DNA from: QHVT01 sp036389275
Lineage (GTDB): Bacteria; Acidobacteriota; Thermoanaerobaculia; Gp7-AA8
Reading direction: 5' to 3'
Assembly (NCBI GenBank): GCA_036389275.1
Contig: DASVQE010000080.1
Span: 10,737 to 74,736 of the forward strand
DNA: 64,000 bases
Positions 7,754 to 15,852 of this stretch are shown piece after piece. The notes under the pieces are model-generated. The model was given only the letters and a program-made list of their open reading frames with translations. It ran no database searches and was not told the origin of the DNA. The number at the start of each line of letters is the position of its first letter. Within the stretch, counting starts at the first letter, position 1. The translations under genes were made by a program, and so were the position numbers.

Positions 7754-8349
7754 CGCTGCACGCTCCGCGCGGGAACCGCGGACGCCGGCCGCACTTCCGG
7801 ATGGTAGATCGCGGTCAGGCCGAAGCTGTAGGTCTCGCCCTGTTTGGTCTCGCTGGTCGGGAACGGGTTGGCGAAGCGCGGATCGAGATTCATCCGGTTG
7901 ATCGTGGTGATCATGCCGTCGGCCGACTTCGACTCGAGCTGCAGCGAGAGCGTGATGTTGCCGTTCTTGTCGAACGCCGGCGCCACCGAAACCAGCCGCA
8001 CGTCGTCGGCCAGGATCGACTCGAGCTCGTCGAGGAGCGAGCTCCAGGAGAAGGCGCGCTCGGCGAGCTTGGCGTTGATGAAGCGCGTCTGCGAGTCGAG
8101 CCGCGCCACGTCGAACGCGGCCAGCCGGCGGCGCGTCGCTTCGTCGCGCTCGCGCTCCTGCCGCGCCTGCGATTCCAGCGCGCCGATCTGCGCGCGCGTG
8201 TTCTGCGTCTCGTGCACGTACTTGTAATACGTGTCGATGTTGTTGAGCATCAGGAAAGCGGTCAGCAGCGACATCACGACCACCACCGCGTACACCGGTT
8301 TGTAGTCGCGGTACGGCCGCGCGGCGAGGTTCAGATGGATCGGTCTCAC
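7750..8349 (-). CDS. pilN: PilN-like type IV pilus assembly protein
   Basis: A 199-residue protein beginning V/M-R-P-I-H-L-N-L-A-A-R-P-Y, the conserved cytoplasmic N-terminal peptide that PilN uses to bind PilM. One transmembrane helix (about 21-40) and a coiled coil follow, then a periplasmic fold. I chose the GTG at 8349, which overlaps the pilM stop by 4 bp and has AGGAG about ten bases upstream; a GTG seven codons earlier also exists but would add residues before the conserved peptide. It is part of the pilM-N-O-P-Q order. Confidence 0.88.
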   Translation of the reverse strand: MRPIHLNLAARPYRDYKPVYAVVVVMSLLTAFLMLNNIDTYYKYVHETQNTRAQIGALESQARQERERDEATRRRLAAFDVARLDSQTRFINAKLAERAFSWSSLLDELESILADDVRLVSVAPAFDKNGNITLSLQLESKSADGMITTINRMNLDPRFANPFPTSETKQGETYSFGLTAIYHPEVRPASAVPARSVQR

Positions 8350-9242
8350 CCGGTGAATACTCCTGTGCACGCGGTGAGCTCGGCGTCGAGCCCCGTCACC
8401 TCGGCCGGCACCGCCTCGGCGTAGTCGCGCAGCACGATCGGCCGCACCGGCGTGCGGAACTCCGTGGCCAGCGTGTCGCGAATGGCGCCGTCGGCGCGCA
8501 CGCCGGCGACGTAGCAGTGCGCGAACGTGTCGACGCTCAGCGAGTCGCGCAGATAATTTGCGGAAAGACGGATTTCCTGCTCTACGGTCCGGTCGCGGCT
8601 CAGGTTGCGCGAGCGGATGAAGAGCGGCTGCGAGCCGCGGAAGACGGCCGTGGTGAAGTCTTCGTCGCGCAGGTAGACGAAGAGGCGGTCGGCGTTCGTG
8701 TCGCTCTCGCGCACCGTGATCGCATTCCAGATGTTGAGCCCGAGCGGCTCGATCAGGATGACGTCAAAGCCGGCCGCGGCGAAGAGCCGCTCGATCGACG
8801 ACAGCGTCGCTTCCATCGCCGACAGCGCCAGCACCTTCACGCCCTGCGCGTTGCGCGAGAGCAGCGTGTAGGTGACGCGCAACTGGTCGGGCGGGATCGG
8901 GAGCGTGCGCTTGAGGCTCCAGCGCACGACTTCGAGCGCTTCACCGTCGCGCTCCGGCAGCGACGGCAGCTCGAGGATGTTGATGCGGAACCAGGAGTCG
9001 GGCAGCAGCAGCGAGACTTTGTCCCACCGTCCCGTTTCCATCCGCAGGCGCCGCAGCGCCTCGGCCACGGCGCTCTCGTTCGCGAGCTGCGGCGTGACCA
9101 TCGACGGCGTGAACGTGCCGGAGGCGATGCGGTACGTCTTCGCCTGCAGGACGCGCGGTCCCGTCTTGCCGCGGCCGAGGCGCGCGTGCAGCAGGCCGTC
9201 CGTATCGAGGACGACGACGTCGGGTGGAAAAGAGCGCGCCAT
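8346..9242 (-). CDS. pilM: PilM-like actin-fold protein
   Basis: A 298-residue soluble protein upstream of pilN, where PilM is normally found. The N-terminus V-V-V-L-D-T-D-G-L is a degenerate first phosphate loop of the actin-like fold. K-V-S-L-L-L-P-D-S-W-F-R, E-V-V-R-W-S-L-K-R, and L-A-L-S-A-M-E-A-T-L follow the PilM pattern, with V-I-L-I-E-P-L near residue 165. Compared with classical PilM (about 350 residues) it is short and its nucleotide-binding motifs are weak, so it may bind nucleotide poorly. It is expected to sit on the cytoplasmic side and contact the PilN N-terminal peptide. Confidence 0.8.
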   Translation of the reverse strand: MARSFPPDVVVLDTDGLLHARLGRGKTGPRVLQAKTYRIASGTFTPSMVTPQLANESAVAEALRRLRMETGRWDKVSLLLPDSWFRINILELPSLPERDGEALEVVRWSLKRTLPIPPDQLRVTYTLLSRNAQGVKVLALSAMEATLSSIERLFAAAGFDVILIEPLGLNIWNAITVRESDTNADRLFVYLRDEDFTTAVFRGSQPLFIRSRNLSRDRTVEQEIRLSANYLRDSLSVDTFAHCYVAGVRADGAIRDTLATEFRTPVRPIVLRDYAEAVPAEVTGLDAELTACTGVFTG

Positions 9243-9255
9243 CAGATTGCCTGCC

Positions 9256-10890
9256 TCAGTCGACGAAGGTGACCTTGTTGATCTCGCGAAGCGTGGTCGT
9301 TCCCTCGGCCACCTTCAGCAGCGCCGACTCGCGGAGGAACGTCATGCCTTCCTCCTTCGCGGCCTTCTTGATCTCCGAAGCAGGACGGCGGTCGAGAATC
9401 ATGCCTCGAATACGATCCGAAAGGTCGAGAAGTTCCGAGATCGCCGCGCGGCCGTGGAAGCCGGTGCCGTTGCACTCGAGGCATCCCGCGCCTTCGTAGA
9501 ACGTCGTGCCGCGGTAGTCGCTCGGGTCAAGTCCGGAGTCGATGAAGAACGAGTCCTGATACTTCACCTCGCGCTTGCAGTGATCGCAGATGCGGCGCAC
9601 CAGGCGCTGCGCGAGCACGCAGTTGAGCGCGGAGACGAAGTTGTAGAGATCGACCTTCATGTTCAGGAAGCGGCCGAGCACGTCGACGACGTTGTTCGCG
9701 TGCACGGTGGTGAAGACGAGGTGGCCGGTCAGCGCCGACTGCACGGCGATCTGCGCCGTCTCTTCGTCGCGGATCTCGCCGACCATGATCTTGTCGGGGT
9801 CGTGGCGCAGGATCGAGCGGAGTCCGCGCGCGAACGTCAGACCCTTCTTCTCGTTGACCGGAATCTGGGTGATGCCGCGGAGCTGATACTCGACCGGGTC
9901 TTCGATGGTGATGATCTTGTCTTCCGGCGACTGGATCTCGGAGAGCGCCGCGTAGAGCGTGGTGGTCTTGCCGGAGCCGGTGGGGCCGGTGACGAGCACC
10001 ATGCCGTACGGTTCCTTGATGAACTTGCGGAAGCGGGCCAGCATGGCCTGGTCGAAGCCGAGGATGTCGAGGCGGAGGTTCTTGAACTCCTTCGACATCG
10101 ACTCCTTGTCGAGGATACGGATGACCGAGTCTTCGCCGTGCGCGGTCGGGACCACCGAGACGCGGAAGTCGATGGTGCGGCCGGTGATGCGGAGCTTGAA
10201 GCGGCCGTCCTGCGGGATGCGCTTCTCGGCGATGTCGAGCTCCGACATGATCTTGATGCGGGAGATGATCGTGGAGTGGTGGCGTTTGTCGATCGGATCG
10301 AGCGCCTCGTAGAGCACGCCGTCGATGCGGTACTTGACCACCACTTCGTTGTCGCGCGTCTCGATGTGAATGTCGGAGGCGCGGCGCTGGATTGCATTGA
10401 ACACAATGGAGTCGACCAGCTTGATGATGGGCGACGAGTCCTGCTGCGTGATCGAGTCGATGGTCAGCGTCTCTTCGCCGTCCTCGTTCTCGTTGACGAG
10501 CTGCATGCGGAAGCCTTCGGTGGCTTCGTCGAGAACGCGCTGCGTCGACTCCGACTTTTGCAGCTTGTCGCGGATCGCGGCGGGCGAGGCGACTTTGACT
10601 TTCAGCGGCGCGCCGAGGAGCAGCTCGAGCTCGTCGAGCTTGAGCACGTCGGTCGGGTCGCCGACGACCACGGAGATGCGGCCGTCCTCGCGATGCTCGG
10701 GCAGGAACTGATAGCGGATCATCAGGTCCAGCGGGATGTCGCGGAAGAGCTGGTGGTCGATCTGGAAGTGATCGAGCTCCACGAACGGGAAGCCGTACTC
10801 GTCGGCCAGACGGCGCGCGCGCGCCGCTTCACCCGTCGGGTCGGCAGCGGCGGCGTTCTTGTACAGCGTGCGATTCGGATCAGCAACCAT
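9256..10890 (-). CDS. pilB: PilB/GspE-type assembly ATPase
   Basis: A 544-residue secretion/extension ATPase. It has an N-terminal GspE-type domain (about 25-120), then the catalytic core: A-S-D-I-H-I-E and the arginine finger region (about 170-250), Walker A G-P-T-G-S-G-K-T at 302-309, the Asp box I-E-D-P-V-E-Y, Walker B I-M-V-G-E-I-R-D-E-E-T and the His box H-A-N-N. A four-cysteine zinc element (C-D-H-C ... C-L-E-C) is in the expected C-terminal position. All catalytic motifs are intact. It powers pilin or pseudopilin polymerisation and works with PilC, whose gene lies 12 bp upstream. Confidence 0.95.
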   Translation of the reverse strand: MVADPNRTLYKNAAAADPTGEAARARRLADEYGFPFVELDHFQIDHQLFRDIPLDLMIRYQFLPEHREDGRISVVVGDPTDVLKLDELELLLGAPLKVKVASPAAIRDKLQKSESTQRVLDEATEGFRMQLVNENEDGEETLTIDSITQQDSSPIIKLVDSIVFNAIQRRASDIHIETRDNEVVVKYRIDGVLYEALDPIDKRHHSTIISRIKIMSELDIAEKRIPQDGRFKLRITGRTIDFRVSVVPTAHGEDSVIRILDKESMSKEFKNLRLDILGFDQAMLARFRKFIKEPYGMVLVTGPTGSGKTTTLYAALSEIQSPEDKIITIEDPVEYQLRGITQIPVNEKKGLTFARGLRSILRHDPDKIMVGEIRDEETAQIAVQSALTGHLVFTTVHANNVVDVLGRFLNMKVDLYNFVSALNCVLAQRLVRRICDHCKREVKYQDSFFIDSGLDPSDYRGTTFYEGAGCLECNGTGFHGRAAISELLDLSDRIRGMILDRRPASEIKKAAKEEGMTFLRESALLKVAEGTTTLREINKVTFVD

Positions 10891-10902
10891 AAGTGCGCAC
10901 CG

Positions 10903-12114
10903 TTACCCTTGTTGCCCGACGGTGGAGAGGCGGAACAGCGGCAAGTAAAACGCGTACAGCAGGACCGCGATGACTCCGCCCATGAATACGAGGATGATCG
11001 GCTCGATGGCCGCCACCATGCGGGAGAGCCTGGCCTCGATTTCCTCGTCGTAGAACTCGCTCACGTTGGCGAGCATTTCCGTGAGCGCGCCGGTCGATTC
11101 GCCCACCTTGATCATCTCCACGGCCAGGTCGCTCATCACGCCGGTGGCATCGAGCGAGCGCCACAGCGGCTCTCCTTCGCGCACGTTCTGCACGATCGAG
11201 TAGACCTTGGTGGCCATGAGCTGGTTGGTGATCGATTGCGAGGCGATCTCGATGGCCGGCACCATCGGCGTGCCGCCGGCCAGCAGCGTGCCGAGGGACT
11301 GCGTGAACTGCATGATGGCGAAGCGGTGCAGCACGCCGCCGACGAACGGGATGCGCAGCTTGAAGCGGTCCCACAGGATCCGCCCGCTGCTGTTGATCCA
11401 GCGGTTGAGCAGGAAGATGGTCGTGGCCACCGCGACGAGGGTGAGGATGATGTTCGCGCGCAGCGTCGTGGCGATGTTGATCATGAGCTGCGTGAACCAC
11501 GGCAGCTCGGCGCCGAAGCCGGCGAAGAACTCGGCGAACTTCGGGATGACGAAGGTGATCATCACGAACACCATGGCCGAGGAGAGCGTCACCAGGATGA
11601 CCGGATAGACCAGCGCGCCGACGACTTTCTTGCGCAGGTTCACGATCATCTTCTGGTAGCGCAGGAAGCGCTTGAGCACTCCTTCGAGATCGCCCGAGCG
11701 CTCGCCGGCGCGGAGCGACGTGGCGTAGATCGGCGGGAACATGTCGCCGTAGGAGGCGAAGGCGTCCGAGAGCGCGACGCCGGAGGTGATCTTCTCGCGG
11801 ATCTCGGAGAGCACCTCGCGGAAGCGCGGGTTCTTCTGCCGCTCGAGCATGATGTCGAACGACTGCACGATCGGCAGGCCGGCGCGCACGAGCGCGAGCA
11901 GCTCCTGGTTGAAGAGGAGGAAGCGGTCGGTGGAGATGACCTTGCCGACGCGCGGCATCACGTCGCGTACGCTCAGCGCGCCGCGCTTCGCTTCGAAGAC
12001 GTGCATCCCCATGCGGCGCATCTCGTCCTGCGCCGCGCGCATGGACGCCGCGCGTACGTGGCGCTCGACCACTTCTCCGTCCGGGGTTCCGACTCTCAGG
12101 ATGAACTCGGGCAT
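10903..12114 (-). CDS. pilC: PilC/GspF inner-membrane platform protein
   Basis: A 403-residue polytopic protein with two T2SSF domains, one around residues 70-190 (S-L-R-A-G-E-R-S-G-D-L-E-G-V-L) and one around 270-395 (F-T-Q-S-L-G-T-L-L-A-G-G, K-V-G-E-S-T-G-A-L). Three hydrophobic segments lie near residues 170-190, 215-245 and 370-395. It is the membrane platform on which the ATPase acts. Its N-terminus (P-E-F-I-L-R-V-G-T-P-D-G) is the usual extension. A 100-bp gap separates it from the gspH-like gene upstream. Confidence 0.94.
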   Translation of the reverse strand: MPEFILRVGTPDGEVVERHVRAASMRAAQDEMRRMGMHVFEAKRGALSVRDVMPRVGKVISTDRFLLFNQELLALVRAGLPIVQSFDIMLERQKNPRFREVLSEIREKITSGVALSDAFASYGDMFPPIYATSLRAGERSGDLEGVLKRFLRYQKMIVNLRKKVVGALVYPVILVTLSSAMVFVMITFVIPKFAEFFAGFGAELPWFTQLMINIATTLRANIILTLVAVATTIFLLNRWINSSGRILWDRFKLRIPFVGGVLHRFAIMQFTQSLGTLLAGGTPMVPAIEIASQSITNQLMATKVYSIVQNVREGEPLWRSLDATGVMSDLAVEMIKVGESTGALTEMLANVSEFYDEEIEARLSRMVAAIEPIILVFMGGVIAVLLYAFYLPLFRLSTVGQQG

Positions 12115-12214
12115 CTTGTTCGGGGCTTTCGCCTGCCTCGAATTGGACGCGTTGCCAGGGGAAACGTTTCGAGGCGGCTTCCTGATAACTCGCTGACCGC
12201 AGAAGCGATTCCGC

Positions 12215-12802
12215 TCATACGCCCTCGCGCCAGCGGAGGCCGTCCCACCGCAGCACGTCGACGTTGGCGGTGTGCCCCTGCACCCGGATGATGGTGACGT
12301 GCTTGCCGTCGGTCAGCACGACCGAGCCGTTGGTGGCCTCGCCCACGGATGAGAACGAGCAGAGCATCGACGAGTTGAACCGCACCGGCAGCCGCAGCGA
12401 GAGCAGCTTCCCATTGGCCGGATCGGGCACCGCCGCGGCCGGCACGCCGATCCGCACCGGCGGATGCTGAAACAGCCGCGCCTGTTCGAGGAGCTTGTCG
12501 ACCCCCCGATTGATGTCGTCGTTGCGCACCCCGTCGCCGTCGCCATCCTCGTACACCGTCCACGACCATTCGTCGTCGCCGACCGGCCGAAAGCGGATGG
12601 CCACGTTGCAGTTGTGGGCAATGGCCAGCATCCGCACCCGCTGAAACAACGCCCGCAGCTCCGATACCCCGGCCACCAGCGCAATCGACCGCCGCGCCCC
12701 ATCGATCGCCGAGCTCCCGATCAGCCCGATCCAGGCAATGACCACCATCGCCACCACCAACTCCAACATCGACTGCCCACGTTCTCTCCATCTCTTGTCC
12801 AT
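12215..12802 (-). CDS. GspH/FimT-like minor pseudopilin, first gene of the operon
   Basis: A 195-residue protein with leader MDKRWRERG, cleavage before Q-S-M-L-E-L-V-V-A-M (Glu5 present; Gln instead of Phe at +1) and a hydrophobic helix. The body matches GspH/FimT in layout (R-A-L-F-Q-R-V-R-M-L-A-I near 45-60, then a beta sheet with I-R-V-Q-G-H). An acidic D-G-D-G-D-G-V-R-N-D-D loop around residues 85-96 could bind calcium, as in other pseudopilins. As the first gene of the minus-strand operon its promoter should lie within 12803-12950. Confidence 0.8.
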   Translation of the reverse strand: MDKRWRERGQSMLELVVAMVVIAWIGLIGSSAIDGARRSIALVAGVSELRALFQRVRMLAIAHNCNVAIRFRPVGDDEWSWTVYEDGDGDGVRNDDINRGVDKLLEQARLFQHPPVRIGVPAAAVPDPANGKLLSLRLPVRFNSSMLCSFSSVGEATNGSVVLTDGKHVTIIRVQGHTANVDVLRWDGLRWREGV

Positions 12803-13247
12803 ACGCTCCTCCGGCAGCCGGAGAGAGCGAGCGGCATGAAGAGACCGCTATCACACGTAAACCCTTGCAGCGGAAGGACGTGTGGATTTCAGGAGAGGCG
12901 GAGGAGTGTCAAAAAAGTTGGCGCTTATCCCTTTCACAAACCCAAGAGGCGCCGGAGTTGGCCGGAGATGGCCGAAGATCGCCGGGAGGTGCTCGGGGCA
13001 GGAAACAAAGGCGCGCCGCGTCTGCAGCGTTTCAGCTCTTTTCGCGACCGCCGGCTTCACTCCGCTCGCGGTGTGTTGCCATCCTTCGAGATCGTCACGA
13101 GGACGCGCTTGCGAGCTGTCAGCGTCGGCCCTCTTCGCGGCGTTGCCTTTCGCGTGAGGTGCGCGGTGGCGGTCAGGTTCGAAGCCATGCCTGCCGCCAC
13201 AACGGAGCTGAAGAGAAGAGGCCTAGTGCTGGTGCGGCGCAAGCGAC
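12803..13247. other. Intergenic region without a supported gene
   Basis: Open frames on both strands here are short, basic or low-complexity and resemble no family, so I support no gene. The left part must hold the promoter of the minus-strand pilus operon. The right part may contain decayed sequence of the sigma-like gene that becomes recognisable at about 13248. Confidence 0.5.
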
Positions 13248-13600
13248 GTGCGCGATGATCGCAATATCGCGCTCCGCGTCGAAGTCCTCGCCGCGCAACG
13301 GACTTCGCTGTTGTGGCGCGAGATTCTCGAGTTACCGCAGGGCAGCGCAGCGCGCTGCTGCTGAATCTGCGCGACGGCGACGGCCGCAACGCACTCCTGC
13401 TCTTAATCCTCGTGAACGCGGCGCCCTTCGACGAGATCGCGGCGGCGCTGGAGATGACGACCGAAGCACTGACGGCCATCTGGAACGACCTGCCGATCGA
13501 CGATCTGACGATTGCGGAGATGCTCGGCGCGACGCGGCAGCAGGTCATGAACCTGCGCAAATCGGCGCGGGAGCGACTGACGAGGCGATTGAAGCGATGA
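13248..13600 (+). pseudogene. Sigma-factor-like HTH gene with apparent frameshift
   Basis: Two adjoining frames together read like one sigma-70-type regulator. The first (about 13248-13340) gives D-R-N-I-A-L-R-V-E-V-L-A-A-Q-R ... L-L-W-R-E-I-L-E-L-P-Q-G. The second, from about 13340, gives Q-R-S-A-L-L-L-N-L-R-D and continues to a helix-turn-helix (T-I-A-E-M-L-G-A-T-R-Q-Q-V-M-N-L-R-K-S-A-R-E-R-L). One missing base around 13335-13342 would join them. The downstream frame alone can also start at a GTG (13313) and encode an intact 95-residue HTH protein. The stop overlaps the following zinc-finger gene (ATGA). No sigma region 2 is visible upstream. Whether this is a true mutation, a sequencing error or a functional short form is open. 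Confidence 0.6.
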
Positions 13601-13776
13601 GCAGAGACGAGCGCCTGATGGTCGGCCAGGCCGAAAAGCTGCGGCGCGGCGAGCTGACGAGCGGCGAGGCCGCGACGGCGATCGCGCACTTCGAACGCTG
13701 CGCCGCGTGCCGGGTAAGCTGGGAGCGAGTCGGCGGCAGCCGTTCGCCGCTGGACGAGCCGCTCCAGCTTCCGTAA
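13597..13776 (+). CDS. Small zinc-binding anti-sigma-like protein
   Basis: A 59-residue protein coupled by an ATGA overlap to the sigma-like gene. It carries H31-x-x-x-C35-x-x-C38, the H-x3-C-x2-C signature of ZAS anti-sigma factors, preceded by a helix rich in Ala and Glu (L-T-S-G-E-A-A-T-A-I-A). There is no transmembrane segment and no C-terminal sensor, so it would be a minimal soluble anti-sigma module. Its pairing with the HTH gene supports the sigma/anti-sigma interpretation of both. Confidence 0.65.
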   Translation: MSRDERLMVGQAEKLRRGELTSGEAATAIAHFERCAACRVSWERVGGSRSPLDEPLQLP

Positions 13777-13849
13777 CGCGCCGCCTTCGCATGCTGCGCA
13801 CGCCGCGGCGGCGCTCCCGCGGCAATGCGCGCAAGGCCATACGTGCGTA

Positions 13850-13873
13850 GGTAGGGATTTCTGCCTCTCCGTC
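13850..13873 (+). promoter_or_regulatory. Promoter-like motif shared with the convergent operon
   Basis: GGTAGGGATTT (13850-13860), 8 bp, then CCGTC (13869-13873), about 35 bp upstream of the HNH-like gene start. The same two blocks occur at the matching place upstream of the convergent ADP-ribosyltransferase operon (30089-30113, minus strand). The second block resembles the CGTC-type -10 element of ECF promoters. I saw no third copy in the window. Confidence 0.6.
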
Positions 13874-13907
13874 ACTCCTCTGTTGAACCCATCGGAGAAG
13901 ATGACAA

Positions 13908-15026
13908 ATGCGACCCGTCGATAAAGGGGTCGGGGGAGGGTACGTGCCTCCCCCGAATCTGTCGTGGCAGCGCTACAACTCGAAAGGCGGACAGACGCCG
14001 GCCTGGACCGCGCTGTCTGCCGTCACCGGGAGCACGAGCGATCCGCTCGTGCTCACGCTCACGAATGCGCTGCAGCTGGCGCTGAACGTGAAGGTCGGCG
14101 TCACCACCGGCGGTTACGCGACTGCGGCCGCGGCCGCAGTCCGCGACAAGGCGACGGACGTCTACAAGACCGCCTCCGGTCCGCTAGCCACAGCCATCGG
14201 GACGTTCTGCTCATTCTGCGAGACGTCGGTGCCGAACCTGCTCGAGGTCGAGCACGTCGCGAACAAGGCCAACTACCCCACGTACATGACCGCGTGGGAG
14301 AACTTCGTCCTGGCGTGCAGCCCTTGCAACAGCAGGAAAGGAGACGATCCGCTCCGCGCGGTGGCTGCGCAGTTCCCTCCGCCGCCCGCCCTCGATCCAA
14401 ATAGCGCCAGCGACGCTGCGTTTTACGATCGGATCCGGCAGCAGTACGCCTGGCCCGACTGGTGGGACGGCACGTTCCAGTTCTTCTGGATCGACTTTCA
14501 GATGTCCGCGGACAACGGGGCGACGTGGGAATCGATGACGTACGCCGACGCCGCCGATCTCGAAGACAACTATCTCGTCGGATCCGATCTGAACCAGCGG
14601 CGGGTGTGGGCCAATCTCCGCCACGACGGCATCCTTTATTACAACGTCCCCGTCGCTGTCGTGGTGCAGCCGTGGGGTGCCAATCTCGTTGGCTTGTGCG
14701 GCTTGAATGAGCCGGGCCTTTCGCCGAACCTCACGTACGACCGCCGGATGTTCAACCGCACCCTGGCGTGGTTCACGATTCTCGACACGATGCGGCCGCT
14801 GATGCAGATCACGGACGAGGACCAATTCCTGCGTCTGTGGCCGTTGATTCAATACAGCTCGGTCGCGAACGGCTTCTGGTCATTGTGGGTAACGCTCCTC
14901 AGCCAGTACAACGATTTCGACCAGCCGCCGCATAGTCTCGGCTATTGGTTGTACGGTGATCCGAACGCCGCCACGTTTTATCCCGGAACCAAGACAAACA
15001 ACATTCAACTGCCGCCGCGACAGTGA
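13908..15026 (+). CDS. HNH endonuclease-like protein
   Basis: A 372-residue protein with a treble-clef HNH signature: C101-x-x-C104, E115-H116, N132 and C137-x-x-C140-N141-x-x-K-G. All residues expected for zinc binding and a catalytic His are present, so nuclease activity is plausible. The N-terminal 95 residues are Ala/Thr-rich and the C-terminal 220 residues (many Trp, e.g. W-P-D-W-W-D, G-F-W-S-L-W-V-T-L) match no family I know. No signal peptide is present. Start ATG at 13908 has GGAG about ten bases upstream. It is the first gene of a three-gene operon and overlaps the next gene (TGATG). The target (phage, rival or self DNA) is unknown. Confidence 0.7.
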   Translation: MRPVDKGVGGGYVPPPNLSWQRYNSKGGQTPAWTALSAVTGSTSDPLVLTLTNALQLALNVKVGVTTGGYATAAAAAVRDKATDVYKTASGPLATAIGTFCSFCETSVPNLLEVEHVANKANYPTYMTAWENFVLACSPCNSRKGDDPLRAVAAQFPPPPALDPNSASDAAFYDRIRQQYAWPDWWDGTFQFFWIDFQMSADNGATWESMTYADAADLEDNYLVGSDLNQRRVWANLRHDGILYYNVPVAVVVQPWGANLVGLCGLNEPGLSPNLTYDRRMFNRTLAWFTILDTMRPLMQITDEDQFLRLWPLIQYSSVANGFWSLWVTLLSQYNDFDQPPHSLGYWLYGDPNAATFYPGTKTNNIQLPPRQ

Positions 15027-15850
15027 TGCGACCGCTCATCAAAGCAGCGCCTCCCGCCGCGGCAGCGATCTTCGAAGCAGACCGCCTCATGAGCGCGATC
15101 GGCCCCTACTGCTCGCTCTGCGAAGTGCCGCTTCACGCACAGCCGTCGATCTGGGACAGCGGCGCCGACCGCATCCGCGCGCGCGTGGAAGAGGATCGGT
15201 GGCAGGAGCTCCTCGTCTTATGCAGTGACTGCGCGTACTGGCAGCGGCACTCGCGCGGCGACGGCAGCGAGCTGATGCTGCCGCACCACGCCACCACCTT
15301 CCGCGTGGAAGGCGACTCCCCGTATGTCTACACGCGCGAACGGGTGACGTTGCGCGTCATCGATGAGAGCGGCGGCGTCGAGTCGAGCGAGACCGATGCG
15401 GCGATCGTCGGCGGAACGACGGCAGCGGCGGCGAACACGGTCCGCCGTTTCCGCCTGAACACACCGTATTACGACGACGCAGCGAAGACGATGACCGTGC
15501 CGCGTTCCGCCTATCTCTCGCTCGCCGACCGGCGCGTCACGCTCCGCACGGAGGCGTGGAAGCGGGCGGAGGCGCTGGCGGAGATCGCCGCGTCGTGGCG
15601 TGACGAGCCGAGGCTCGCGCGCGCGTTCGAAGGCCTCCGGCACGTCATCGAGCAGACCGGCTTCTGGTCGGTGTGGCTGACCGTGTTCTGGCGCGCCTTC
15701 CCGCAGAGCGAAGTGCTGGCGCCGCTGTTCACTCCGGATCGGGCGCCGCGCTCCCGGCGCCCGCTGCCGCCGGGTGCCGCCGCGCTTCCTCCAGAGACTG
15801 CGTCCACGCTGCTTCGCGGCACCGCTCCCGGCGTTCTCAAAATGAGGTGA
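15026..15850 (+). CDS. Divergent HNH-like paralogue lacking the catalytic His
   Basis: A 274-residue protein coupled to the HNH-like gene by a 1-bp overlap. It keeps two zinc-type cysteine pairs (C29-x-x-C32 and C66-x-x-C69) but has no E-H or D-H dipeptide between them and no C-N-x-x-K-G, so it should be catalytically dead as an HNH nuclease. The late motif G-F-W-S-V-W-L-T-V-F is shared with the partner (G-F-W-S-L-W-V-T-L-L), which supports common ancestry. Possible roles are partner subunit, adaptor or immunity protein. A GTG one codon earlier is also open. The C-terminal 45 residues are Arg/Pro-rich. Confidence 0.6.
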   Translation: MRPLIKAAPPAAAAIFEADRLMSAIGPYCSLCEVPLHAQPSIWDSGADRIRARVEEDRWQELLVLCSDCAYWQRHSRGDGSELMLPHHATTFRVEGDSPYVYTRERVTLRVIDESGGVESSETDAAIVGGTTAAAANTVRRFRLNTPYYDDAAKTMTVPRSAYLSLADRRVTLRTEAWKRAEALAEIAASWRDEPRLARAFEGLRHVIEQTGFWSVWLTVFWRAFPQSEVLAPLFTPDRAPRSRRPLPPGAAALPPETASTLLRGTAPGVLKMR

Positions 15851-15852
15851 TC

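Noticed and set aside
8872..12291. Long plus-strand open frame of 1139 codons opposite the pilus genes
   Set aside because: It is antisense to pilM, pilB and pilC, rich in Arg and His, and has no domain. GC-rich genes give such open antisense frames.
12851..13258. Open frames in the 12.8-13.2 kb intergenic region
   Set aside because: Short, Arg/Pro-rich, no RBS, no family resemblance.
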